9,783 nt of DNA from Actinomycetota bacterium (GTDB lineage Bacteria > Actinomycetota > Thermoleophilia > Gaiellales > Gaiellaceae): the NCBI GenBank assembly GCA_003162235.1, contig PMMN01000030.1, positions 1 to 9,783 on the forward strand, written 5' to 3'. Positions 1 to 6,343 of this stretch are shown one piece after another. The translations under genes and the position numbers were made by a program. A model generated the notes under the pieces. It saw nothing but the letters and a program-made list of their open reading frames with translations, was not told where the DNA came from and did not search any database. Position 1 is the stretch's first letter, and every line of letters starts with the position of its first letter.

Positions 1-217
1 ACGCGGCGCGAACTTCTTCGGCCGGCTCCGGCGTCACGCCAGCATCTTCATGGGCCGGCTTCGAGGCGGCGCGGCTTTCATCGGCTGGCTTCGAGGCGAC
101 ACTATCTTCGTCAGTCGGCTCCGAGGCGGCACGAACTTCTTCGGCCGGCTTCGTCGACGCGGCGGTAGGGCCAGGCTTGGGTTTATCGCTTTTAGGAGGG
201 ATTGGTCTCGGAGGCAT
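1..217 (-). CDS. N-terminal part of unknown protein with Pro/Ala/acidic repeat tail (partial)
   Basis: An open frame starts at ATG 217-215 and runs off the left edge with no stop, giving 72 visible codons. A purine-rich GAGAAAGG lies 4 bases upstream of the ATG and can serve as ribosome binding site. The visible protein begins with MPPRPIPPKS and is rich in Pro, Ala, Glu, Asp and Lys. From about residue 21 it falls into near-repeats of 10 residues (STKPAEEVRA, ASEPTDEDSV, ASKPADESRA, ASKPAHEDAG, then VTPEPAEEVR). It is almost certainly disordered, with no membrane segment or signal peptide. The folded part lies outside the window, so no function can be assigned. Such tails precede many actinobacterial enzymes and cell-envelope proteins. 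The opposite-strand frames in this stretch are shadows of the repeat. Confidence 0.6.
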   Translation of the reverse strand, partial: MPPRPIPPKSDKPKPGPTAASTKPAEEVRAASEPTDEDSVASKPADESRAASKPAHEDAGVTPEPAEEVRAA

Positions 218-438
218 GAGGCCTTTCTCGTTCGTCGAACAAAACTCGCTTAAGGCGCAGCACCCATCACGTACCCGCACGGTTCCTTCGCAAAACAGCA
301 GTTTAAATCGTCGGCCGCTGACAACCCGCGCTCTGTTTCTACCTCGTTACCTTTTCGATACCGAACCGATGAATTTCGGTCGAAAACCCCTTGAGTTGCC
401 TCGGCTACGCACGGAAAAGCATCCGTAATTGAACGCGC
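218..438. other. Intergenic region with an imperfect palindrome
   Basis: This gap of 221 bases is less GC-rich than its surroundings. It separates the PHP gene from the repeat-tail gene, both on the minus strand, so it should hold the promoter of the latter. I find no convincing -35/-10 pair. Its only clear structure is an imperfect inverted repeat at 352-386, described separately. The plus-strand open frame across it has no ribosome binding site and no recognisable protein features. Confidence 0.5.
352..386. repeat. Imperfect inverted repeat, 12-bp arms
   Basis: TTTTCGA-TA-CCGAA (352-365) pairs with TTCGGTCGAAAA (375-386) around a 9-base loop, leaving a 2-base bulge in the left arm. In neither orientation is the hairpin followed by a run of T, so it does not look like a standard intrinsic terminator. 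It lies 53 bp past the PHP stop codon and about 135 bp before the next start codon. It could be an operator or an RNA hairpin. Confidence 0.45.
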
Positions 439-1182
439 TCAGGCTGCAAGTAGAAACCTGTCGAGTTTCGAGCCCAGATAAGTGATATAGGCCGGTAAAG
501 CCGAGCGAAGGTAAGCAACGACGGCTTGCTCGTCCTTCTCACACGGCAGTAGCGTCTTCCAGGTCGCGAGGTGCTCTGGCCGGTGGAAGTCCCCTGAGGC
601 GACTACGGGAAGACCCGCCCGGGCAACCCAATCGAAGACGTCCGTTCGGTTGGCGAGCTCGAAGCGATCCACCATCTTGCCCAGCTCGCGCCATTCCAGC
701 GCCCAGCGAGCTGTCGCTCGCGAGGCGCCCTTCGCAGCCTTGGCCGAGTATGGGTGGGCAGCGATCAGCGCGGTTCCCTGAGCTCGGGCGGCCATAAGGG
801 CGCTCTCGAGCCCCTCCTCCACCGAGACGAACTCGTGCGTCCCGACAGCCACTGCATGCGCAGCCCGAGTCGGATCGGGATCGTTGTAGGTGAATTCGAG
901 GCCCGGGAGAACGAGCAGGCCGTGGCGCGCAAGCGCCCGTTCGCTCTCAACCTCGATCTCCGTCAAGTATCGATCGAAGTTCTCCTCGTTCACAAAGGCT
1001 GCGTGCTCGCCACAAGCAGGCCTCCAGGGATCGTCGCGACGGACTACGTGATCGCTGACGCAGAGAACATCGAAGCCGTGAATGCCATAGAGATCGACGA
1101 GTTCCCGTAGGGACAACAAGCCGTCGCTCCAGGTCGTATGCGCGTGCAGCTCGCAAAGCAACGGTGGGATCTTGGCTCTCAT
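439..1182 (-). CDS. PHP-domain metal-dependent phosphoesterase
   Basis: The 247-residue product has the full set of PHP metal-ligand motifs: HAH at 13-15 with D20, SDH at 43-45, GLEF with E96, H109, AHP with H143, and GDFH (D198, H200) near the C-terminus. The PHP fold binds two or three metal ions and hydrolyses phosphoester bonds. Stand-alone members include 5'-3' nucleases of the YciV/TrpH type and histidinol phosphatases. This protein is closest in layout to the small stand-alone phosphoesterases, but its substrate cannot be read from the sequence. It has no signal peptide, so it is cytoplasmic. ATG 1182 is chosen because the protein motif starts only 11 residues in; the ribosome binding site (GGGAAAAG) is weak. 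It is separated by 210 bp from the upstream DUF2252 gene and may have its own promoter. Confidence 0.85.
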   Translation of the reverse strand: MRAKIPPLLCELHAHTTWSDGLLSLRELVDLYGIHGFDVLCVSDHVVRRDDPWRPACGEHAAFVNEENFDRYLTEIEVESERALARHGLLVLPGLEFTYNDPDPTRAAHAVAVGTHEFVSVEEGLESALMAARAQGTALIAAHPYSAKAAKGASRATARWALEWRELGKMVDRFELANRTDVFDWVARAGLPVVASGDFHRPEHLATWKTLLPCEKDEQAVVAYLRSALPAYITYLGSKLDRFLLAA

Positions 1183-1392
1183 CGGGTCTTTTCCCGCGGG
1201 GGGGAATGCAAGGCCGAGGTAGCAAGCTTTGGGTTCATGTGAATGTCCATGCCGATAGTTTCGCTGCGCGGATACCGATTCGGCCGCCTATCGTGGCGCG
1301 ATCAGGCTGCAATCCGGTGACAATTCGGTGGCGGAGGCCAAGAACCGCCGCCGACGGCCCCTCGGAGACGGGTGAGCCGCCGACGCTTGAGA

Positions 1393-2472
1393 TCAGGCGC
1401 GTTCCCAGGCCTGCCGCCATTCGTGCAAGTCGTGCTCGAGTCTGGCGGCCATCCGCCGAGCTGCGTCGGTCAGATTCTCGGGCGTGAGTTGGTCGACATG
1501 AAGGCGGACATCGCTGATCGCCTCGCCGTTACAGAGGTGGATGTTGGCTGTCTCAAAACCCATCGCGTGCAGAAGTCGCCGGTCTGCGCGCCGGGGGTAG
1601 TCGGCGAGGTCGAGCTTGATGGTGTCGGGGGCGAGTCGCCGTCCAACCCAACCCGCCCGCAGAACATGGAGTGGATCCGCCGCGCGACCCGGCCCGGCGG
1701 GAAGCTCGGAAAGCTCGGAAAGCTCGGAGAAGCTTGCGCCGAGCCAGACGCCGGCCGGAGGGGCGAGCTGCTTAACCTCGCGCGCTTCCAGGGCGCTATC
1801 GAACGGACCAACCGCGACCAGGCGCCGGTGGCCACGACTTCCCAGTCCGGCGGCCCGGGCGCGAACCGTGTACTCCCACCCGCGTCCCGGCGAGAGCTCC
1901 TGGATCAGCGCGAGCGCCTCGGCCGGTTGCTCCGCGGCCGGTGGAAGCTGCTCGAGGCGGCGCCACCAGCGCTCCGGCGCCTTGGCCGCCTCGGCGACGA
2001 GCTCGGCGAGCCAGCCATGGCGACTTTCGAGGGCGAAGGGTTGACCGCCCGCTTCGAGCCCCGCTCGGTAGCCTTCGAGCAGCACGGCGCAGACGTGCTC
2101 TTCCTTCAAAGCGAGGCGCTCTTCGCGGACAGCTAAAAGCGCGCTCGTCCCGAGCCGGACGAGGTCGTTGGTATAGGGCAACCGCTCGCGCTCGTCGAAG
2201 TCGTTTACACCCCAAACGGGCCGGCTCCGCTCGTCCCGCCAGGTGCCAAAGTTCTCGACGTGGAGATCGCCAACCGCGAGTAGCCCCGGTGCCCCGGCAA
2301 GCGTCGGCTCGAGCTCGGGAAACAATTGCGCCCAGCGGTAGTAGGTCGCGCGCAGGAAGGCGAACCTGTCGGCGCCCATGTGCACATGCTTCGTCTCCAG
2401 GTCCTGCGAGACGATCGGGATTCGCGCGGCAAGCCATTGCTCGTAGCTCTTTGTGGCCTCGATGAAGTTCAC
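1393..2472 (-). CDS. DUF2252 family protein (kinase-like fold)
   Basis: The 359-residue product carries the DUF2252 hallmarks: MGADRFAFLRATYYRW (32-47), GDLHVENFG (68-76) and NDFDE (90-94), followed by DLVRLGTSALLA. In protein-kinase-like and aminoglycoside/choline kinase folds, the equivalent of GDLHxxN is the catalytic loop and DFD binds metal. This suggests a phosphotransferase, although the family has no well-established reaction. It is shorter than many members, which often exceed 400 residues. The start is GTG 2472, overlapping the antiporter stop by 4 bases (GTGA). There is no good ribosome binding site, so translation is probably coupled to the antiporter. Residues 249-257 are three SEL units encoded by a perfect 9-bp tandem repeat. 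Confidence 0.85.
   Translation of the reverse strand: MNFIEATKSYEQWLAARIPIVSQDLETKHVHMGADRFAFLRATYYRWAQLFPELEPTLAGAPGLLAVGDLHVENFGTWRDERSRPVWGVNDFDERERLPYTNDLVRLGTSALLAVREERLALKEEHVCAVLLEGYRAGLEAGGQPFALESRHGWLAELVAEAAKAPERWWRRLEQLPPAAEQPAEALALIQELSPGRGWEYTVRARAAGLGSRGHRRLVAVGPFDSALEAREVKQLAPPAGVWLGASFSELSELSELPAGPGRAADPLHVLRAGWVGRRLAPDTIKLDLADYPRRADRRLLHAMGFETANIHLCNGEAISDVRLHVDQLTPENLTDAARRMAARLEHDLHEWRQAWERA
1702..1728. repeat. 9-bp tandem repeat, three perfect copies
   Basis: The unit AAGCTCGGA occurs three times in a row at 1702-1710, 1711-1719 and 1720-1728, with a degraded fourth copy following. It lies inside the DUF2252 gene and encodes Ser-Glu-Leu three times on the minus strand. 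Because the unit is a multiple of three, copy-number change would keep the reading frame. Confidence 0.9.
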
Positions 2473-3650
2473 GAGCCGGGGTGAGGTTGCGGCTCGGTCG
2501 CCGGTACGTGGGAGGTAGGTGTTCCGCGCTTGAGTAGGATCGCTCCGGCCGCTGTCAGCGCGAGCGACACGAGCGCGGCGGCGATGATCGCGGAGCCCTC
2601 GCCGCTTGTGAGAATGTGTCGCTGCAGGCCGAGTGCGACAACTGCGGCGGGGACGCCTAGCTGCGCGGTCGCGGCGAGACCGGCCGCTAGCGGCTGCCGG
2701 GTGAGGAGTGCGGCGAGACCGTGCAGGGCGACGTTGAGTGCAACCAACTCAGCGGCGAGCGCGATCAGCGAGGGGTGCTGGCCGAGGGCACGCAGATCGA
2801 GGCGCGCGCCCAAGACGACGAAGAACAGAGGCGCCATGAAGCCTTGTGCGACCCCGGCGACCTGTCGCGAGAGCCGCTTCGGGCCGCCGATCGCGGCGAC
2901 CATCAGCCCAACGCCGAAGCCGGCGACGAGGACGCTGGTGCCGCTGCGCTGCGCTGTCCAGGCTAGCCCGAAGAGGACGAGCAGCGACAGGCGCAGGTCG
3001 AGCGCCCAGCCGCGCTTCCTCGACCAGCGGCGCAACTGCCGCACCCACGCCCGCCGATGAAGAAGGAGCGCTATTCCGAGGAGCGCGAGGACGCAGGCGG
3101 CGACGAGTAGGCCGCCCAGCGCGGCGCGTAGTGCGCGACTTGGCTGGAGCACGAGCGGGAGCGCGACGATCGCGGCGATATCCGCCACCGCCACCTGCGC
3201 CATCACCGTCAGCGCGCGCGGGTCGTCGAGCAGGCCCCGCTCCTCCAGCGCCGGCAGCAAGACGGCGGCCGATCCGCTCGCCAGCAGGAGCGCGTAGATC
3301 GCGGCATGGTGTGTCCCGCTCGCCCGCGCCACGGCGATGCCGGCGAGCGGGGCGAGCAAGCCTGCGATTGCGGCCGCAAGGCCGCCGCGCCGAAGCCGCG
3401 AGGGGAGTCCGGGCTGACGGAGCGGCACGTGCATGCCCGCCACGAACATCAGCATTGCGAATCCGACCTCGCCCAAGAAAGCCGTCGTAGGCTGCTCCGC
3501 GTGGAGCCAACCGAAACCGCTGCGCCCGATCACGACCCCGGCGGCAAGCTCGCCGACGACCACCGGGACGAGCGCCCGCCGCCCCGACGCGAGCAGCGGA
3601 CCCGCGAGCCCGGCCAGGACAATCAGGGCGAGAACGCCAAAGCTCATCAC
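2469..3650 (-). CDS. CPA2-family cation/proton antiporter (KefB/NapA-like), membrane domain only
   Basis: The 393-residue hydrophobic protein has about 12 membrane segments. It matches the Na+/H+ exchanger domain of the CPA2 family: GELAAGVVIGRSGFG (33-47), GEVGFAMLMFVAGM (60-73), SGSAAVLLPALEE (125-137), VADIAAI with the conserved Asp at 157, and FMAPLFFVVLGARLDL (271-286). The residue before Asp157 is Ala, where many members have Gln, Asn or Asp; Asn/Gln-Asp forms are usually described as electroneutral. There is no C-terminal TrkA-N/RCK domain, so it is the transporter core alone. GTG 3650 is preferred over ATG 3647 because AAGGA lies 8 bases before the GTG. It sits 15 bp after a possible 36-codon gene and overlaps DUF2252 by 4 bp, implying one operon. 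The ion carried (Na+ or K+) is not readable. Confidence 0.88.
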   Translation of the reverse strand: MMSFGVLALIVLAGLAGPLLASGRRALVPVVVGELAAGVVIGRSGFGWLHAEQPTTAFLGEVGFAMLMFVAGMHVPLRQPGLPSRLRRGGLAAAIAGLLAPLAGIAVARASGTHHAAIYALLLASGSAAVLLPALEERGLLDDPRALTVMAQVAVADIAAIVALPLVLQPSRALRAALGGLLVAACVLALLGIALLLHRRAWVRQLRRWSRKRGWALDLRLSLLVLFGLAWTAQRSGTSVLVAGFGVGLMVAAIGGPKRLSRQVAGVAQGFMAPLFFVVLGARLDLRALGQHPSLIALAAELVALNVALHGLAALLTRQPLAAGLAATAQLGVPAAVVALGLQRHILTSGEGSAIIAAALVSLALTAAGAILLKRGTPTSHVPATEPQPHPGS

Positions 3651-3665
3651 GCTGATTGTCCTTGA

Positions 3666-3776
3666 TCAGGCGATAAGAACGTCGAGTCTTCTGACGCCGA
3701 GTTGGCAGGCTAGACAGTCCGCTGTCCGCTCGATGTCGGCGTCTAGCGACAGGCGCGCCTTCTGCTCGTCGGTCAT
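3666..3776 (-). CDS. Possible 36-residue peptide with CxxC
   Basis: A short frame begins at ATG 3776-3774 and ends at TGA 3668-3666, 15 bp before the antiporter start. A strong ribosome binding site, GGGAGAAGG, lies 7 bases upstream of the ATG, which is the main argument for it being translated. The peptide runs MTDEQKARLSLDADIERT, then DCLACQLGVRRLDVLIA, and contains a CxxC pair at 24-27. The stretch has a faint resemblance to DUF3606-type and ribbon-helix-helix proteins but is too short for either, and could be a truncated relic. The frame stays open upstream to 3914, but that extension has no better start. Possible roles include a leader peptide or a small regulator of the antiporter; this is inference only. 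Confidence 0.4.
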   Translation of the reverse strand: MTDEQKARLSLDADIERTADCLACQLGVRRLDVLIA

Positions 3777-3965
3777 CCAATGGCCTTCTCCCGACCGAAA
3801 CCAGCAAGCGGAGCGCTGGCAGACCGTCACGAGCCGGATAGCTGACGAGCCCTCGCGAGTGGCCGCGTCATCACATTGAGACGGAACCGACACCGAACTG
3901 TGACCCACCGCCACTGCGAGGGCGCCTATCTCTATGAGCAGACAACTACCGACGGAGAGAACGAG
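3777..3965. other. Divergent intergenic region between antiporter operon and HD-GYP gene
   Basis: This stretch lies between the ribosome binding site of the possible 36-codon gene (-) and that of the HD-GYP gene (+), and must hold both promoters. I see no clear -35/-10 pair for either. Two 11-bp direct repeats, TGAGACGGAAC (3877-3887) and CGACACCGAAC (3888-3898), are the only recurring element and are weak. Confidence 0.4.
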
Positions 3966-4514
3966 ATGAAAGCCGCTACTCCCAACCGACTCGCCCGCCT
4001 ACGAAGGCCGCTTCCCGATGACCTCTACCCGATCGCGCTCGAGCTGGGCGTGCGAATCGGCCTGAGGCCGAGTCGTCTTCAAACGTTGCGAGACGTCGCC
4101 CGCTACCACGACATCGGCAAGTGCGCGATTCCCGCGGCGATCCTCGCCAAGCCGGCGGCGCTCGACGAGCGCGAGCGCGAGTTCGTCCGCGAGCACCCCG
4201 GGATCGGCGCTCGCATGCTCATGGCCTCCGCCTATACCGTCGAGCTCGCGCCACTCGTCCGTAGCACGCACGAACGCTGGGATGGAAGCGGATACCCCAA
4301 TCGCCTGAGGGGTGAGGAGATCCCGCTCGAGAGCCGCATCGTCGCCATCTGCGACGCCTACGTCGCCATGACCTCAGCGAGGCCGTTTCGCGCGACGAAG
4401 ACCGAGGAAGAAGCGCTGAGCGAGATCGCACGCCACGCCGGAACGCAGTTTGACCCTGCTCTGGCTCAGGAGTTTCAGATGATGATGAGCGCCTCTACAC
4501 AGCGAGTCGCATGA
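3966..4514 (+). CDS. Short HD-GYP domain protein with incomplete metal ligands
   Basis: The 182-residue protein is nearly all HD-GYP domain: YHDIGK (47-52), IPAAILAKPAAL, EHPGIGARML with H77, THERWDGSGYP (101-111), EEIPLESRIVAICDAY with D130, ARPFRA and GTQFDPALAQEF. HD-GYP proteins hydrolyse cyclic di-GMP or related dinucleotides using two or three metals. Two usual ligands are missing: there is no His in the N-terminal helix, where the family normally has one, and the first His of the HHE motif is Thr101. Activity may be altered or lost. No sensor or receiver domain is attached. ATG 3966 is chosen for its GGAG at 3954-3957; the longer frame would need a TTG at 3876 without a ribosome binding site. 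The stop overlaps the next gene by 4 bases. Confidence 0.82.
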   Translation: MKAATPNRLARLRRPLPDDLYPIALELGVRIGLRPSRLQTLRDVARYHDIGKCAIPAAILAKPAALDEREREFVREHPGIGARMLMASAYTVELAPLVRSTHERWDGSGYPNRLRGEEIPLESRIVAICDAYVAMTSARPFRATKTEEEALSEIARHAGTQFDPALAQEFQMMMSASTQRVA

Positions 4515-4783
4515 ACGGGCTCACCGCCGCACCTCGTGTCCCCGGAGCGGTCTCCCGCAGCATGCTGGAGCCCACGTCGGCAGCGCCGTTCGTACATGAC
4601 ACCTGGTGGAGCGATCCGCCCACGAACGCTCGGGAGAACTCCGGCGAGGGGTCCGGTGGTCGTCCGAGCCGCCGAACACGCGGCGTCGCCCACGACAAGT
4701 GGTGGGTAGACGCGCCGGAGCAGAACTCTGCGCACGACGCTCCAAGCGCAACCGGCGCTCTACTTTGCTTCCCGCTCTGCTGA
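4511..4783 (+). CDS. Unknown 90-residue protein with duplicated HDxWWxDxP motif
   Basis: The ATG at 4511 overlaps the HD-GYP stop (ATGA), the classical arrangement for coupled translation. The frame runs to TGA at 4781-4783. The product has two matching segments, HDTWWSDPP (residues 29-37) and HDKWWVDAP (61-69), with a 32-residue period and a trailing AHDAP. The conserved His, Asp and Pro use different synonymous codons in the two copies (CAT/CAC, GAT/GAC, CCC/CCG), which favours real protein constraint. By eye, third positions are strongly G/C, as in neighbouring genes. The linker is Gly/Ser/Arg/Pro-rich and likely disordered. There is no signal peptide or membrane segment. I do not recognise the family; a binding peptide or partner of the HD-GYP protein is inference. 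Confidence 0.55.
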   Translation: MNGLTAAPRVPGAVSRSMLEPTSAAPFVHDTWWSDPPTNARENSGEGSGGRPSRRTRGVAHDKWWVDAPEQNSAHDAPSATGALLCFPLC

Positions 4784-4822
4784 GTTCCCCGGTAGCGTCG
4801 TAGCCGAGACGATGCGCAAGCC

Positions 4823-5503
4823 TTACGCCGGCCGCGGTGTCTCGTGCGAGGCGTCCGTGAACTCCTCGAACTGGCCGCCGACGAGGTAGAAGGTTTGCTC
4901 GCCGATGTCGACGGTGTGATCGCCGATTCGCTCCAGGCAGCGGGAGACCAACATCATCCGGATGGCCCACTCCCTTTGGTGCTCGTCCTTGCCGAAAGCG
5001 ACGAACCGATCGATCAGCTTGCGGTTCGCTCGGTCTATCGGCTTGTCCATGTCGTCGAGCGCCTGCGGATGGCGAACGTCGCGCTGGTGGAAGTCCTCTA
5101 GCGCGGTGGCGAGCATCTCACAGCAGCGCTCGCCCATTTCCTCCATCGCCTCGAGCACTGAGGTGTCCCGCGGTAGGTCATGCGAGAGCTTGGTCAGCTT
5201 CGCGATCGTGACGCAGTAGTCGGCGATCCGCTCGAGATGGACGTTGATGTAGAGGATCGCCAGCACGAGACGCAGATCGCCGGCGACGGGCGTCTGGCGT
5301 GCGAGCAGCAAGGGGATACCTTGCTCGATAACCAGGTAACGGCTGTCAATCTCATCGTCGAAGGCGATCAGCTCCTCTGCCAGCTCCAGATCGTCGCGGG
5401 CAAGCGCGTTGAGCGCGCTCCGAATCGCCCGGTCGACCAGCCGGCCTTCCTCCAGGAGCAGGCTTTCGAGCTCCTCCAACTCGTTGGCGTACATCTCTCT
5501 CAT
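4823..5503 (-). CDS. phoU: PhoU, phosphate signalling regulator
   Basis: The 226-residue helical protein has both PhoU repeats. The first contains [14 protein letters not shown] (70-83) and LERIADY (90-96). The second contains [15 protein letters not shown] (188-202). The acidic residues in these motifs bind metal clusters in known PhoU structures. PhoU connects the Pst transporter to the PhoR-type kinase and represses the Pho response when phosphate is plentiful; it also restrains Pst uptake. Length is typical for the family. The ATG at 5503 overlaps the pstB stop by 4 bases (ATGA), so it is the last gene of the pstCAB-phoU operon. A Thr/Pro/His-containing C-terminal tail (ASHETPRPA) is not part of the domain. 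Confidence 0.95.
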   Translation of the reverse strand: MREMYANELEELESLLLEEGRLVDRAIRSALNALARDDLELAEELIAFDDEIDSRYLVIEQGIPLLLARQTPVAGDLRLVLAILYINVHLERIADYCVTIAKLTKLSHDLPRDTSVLEAMEEMGERCCEMLATALEDFHQRDVRHPQALDDMDKPIDRANRKLIDRFVAFGKDEHQREWAIRMMLVSRCLERIGDHTVDIGEQTFYLVGGQFEEFTDASHETPRPA

Positions 5504-6339
5504 CCGAACCGTCCCGTTACGTAGCCCTCCGTCCGGGGATCAGAGGGATTGGTGAAGATCTTTGCGGTTTCGTCGTACTCGACTAAAACGCCGTACCGGC
5601 TTCCGTCAGGCTTTACTTCGAGCCCGAAGAAGGCGGTCATGTCGGCGACACGGGCCGCCTGCTGCATGTTGTGAGTGACGATCACGAGCGTGTAGTCGCG
5701 CTTGAGCTCGTGCATCAGATCCTCGATCGCCGAGGTGGCGATCGGATCGAGCGCCGAGGCGGGCTCGTCGAGGAGGACGACCTCGGGCTCAACGGCAATG
5801 GCCCTGGCTATACAGAGCCGCTGTTGCTGGCCACCTGAGAGCCCGAGCGCGCTGTCTTTGAGACGATCCTTGACCTCGTCCCAGAGCGCCGCCGCGCGCA
5901 GCGCGCGCTCGACCCGTCCATCGAGGTCCTTCTTCATGCCGAGAATCCGCATCCCGTAGGCGACGTTGTCGTAGATCGAGCTGTGAAACGGGTTCGGCTT
6001 CTGGAAGACCATGCCGACCCGCCGGCGCACCTCGACGGCGTCGACCCCGGGTCCGTAGAGGTCAATACCGCGGTAGCGCAGCTCGCCGCTGAGCTTGGCT
6101 GCCGGAATCAAATCGTTCATGCGATTGAGCGTCCGGAGAAAAGTGCTCTTCCCGCAGCCCGAAGGGCCGATGATCGCCGTGATCAGACGCTGGTAGATAT
6201 CGAGGCTGACACCGGCGATCGCCCGCTGATCGCCGTATAAAACGGCTAGATCGCGCGCTTCGAACACTGTCTCGCGCTTGCCGACCCCGGGCAGCGGGCC
6301 TTTGTCGGCGACTTCGATCTTGGTCTTGATCGCCTCCAC
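5500..6339 (-). CDS. pstB: PstB, phosphate ABC transporter ATPase
   Basis: This is the ATP-hydrolysing subunit of the phosphate importer, acting as a dimer on the inner face of PstC/PstA. With the start at GTG 6339 the protein has 279 residues: Walker A GPSGCGKS (58-65), Q-loop [11 protein letters not shown] (Q113), signature LSGGQQQR (167-174), Walker B VVLLDE (187-192) and the switch His in VTHNMQQA (H223). The C-terminal [16 protein letters not shown] is the usual PstB ending. GTG 6339 is preferred because GGAGG at 6348-6352 (formed by the last codons of pstA) lies 8 bases upstream, and the gene then begins 4 bp after the pstA stop. A longer frame from a TTG at 6381 would overlap pstA by 38 bp and adds nothing recognisable. 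Residues 1-25 precede the ABC domain and are a family-variable extension. Confidence 0.96.
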   Translation of the reverse strand: MEAIKTKIEVADKGPLPGVGKRETVFEARDLAVLYGDQRAIAGVSLDIYQRLITAIIGPSGCGKSTFLRTLNRMNDLIPAAKLSGELRYRGIDLYGPGVDAVEVRRRVGMVFQKPNPFHSSIYDNVAYGMRILGMKKDLDGRVERALRAAALWDEVKDRLKDSALGLSGGQQQRLCIARAIAVEPEVVLLDEPASALDPIATSAIEDLMHELKRDYTLVIVTHNMQQAARVADMTAFFGLEVKPDGSRYGVLVEYDETAKIFTNPSDPRTEGYVTGRFG

Positions 6340-6343
6340 GCTT

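Noticed and set aside
229..245. Possible LexA/SOS box (GTTCGTCGAAC followed by AAAA)
   Set aside because: The actinobacterial SOS box is CGAAC-N4-GTTCG. Here the half-sites are in the opposite order, and the CGAAC that is present is followed by CTCG after four bases.
411..426. Small hairpin ACGGA/TCCGT after the PHP gene
   Set aside because: A 5-bp stem is expected by chance and lacks a T run.
1327..1352. Hairpin after the DUF2252 gene as its terminator
   Set aside because: An 8-bp stem with a mismatch and 10-base loop exists 41 bp past the stop, but no T run follows it on the minus strand.
1372..2136. Long plus-strand open frame of 254 codons
   Set aside because: It is antisense to the DUF2252 gene, has no recognisable motif, and its length follows from GC-rich codon bias on the other strand.
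2749..3807. Minus-strand open frame of 352 codons overlapping the antiporter in another frame
   Set aside because: It is Arg/Ala/Gly-rich shadow sequence. The overlapping frame has all CPA2 motifs.
4795..4815. Hairpin between the convergent mini-protein gene and phoU as a terminator
   Set aside because: The stem is only 7 bp with one G-T pair and has no T tail on either strand.
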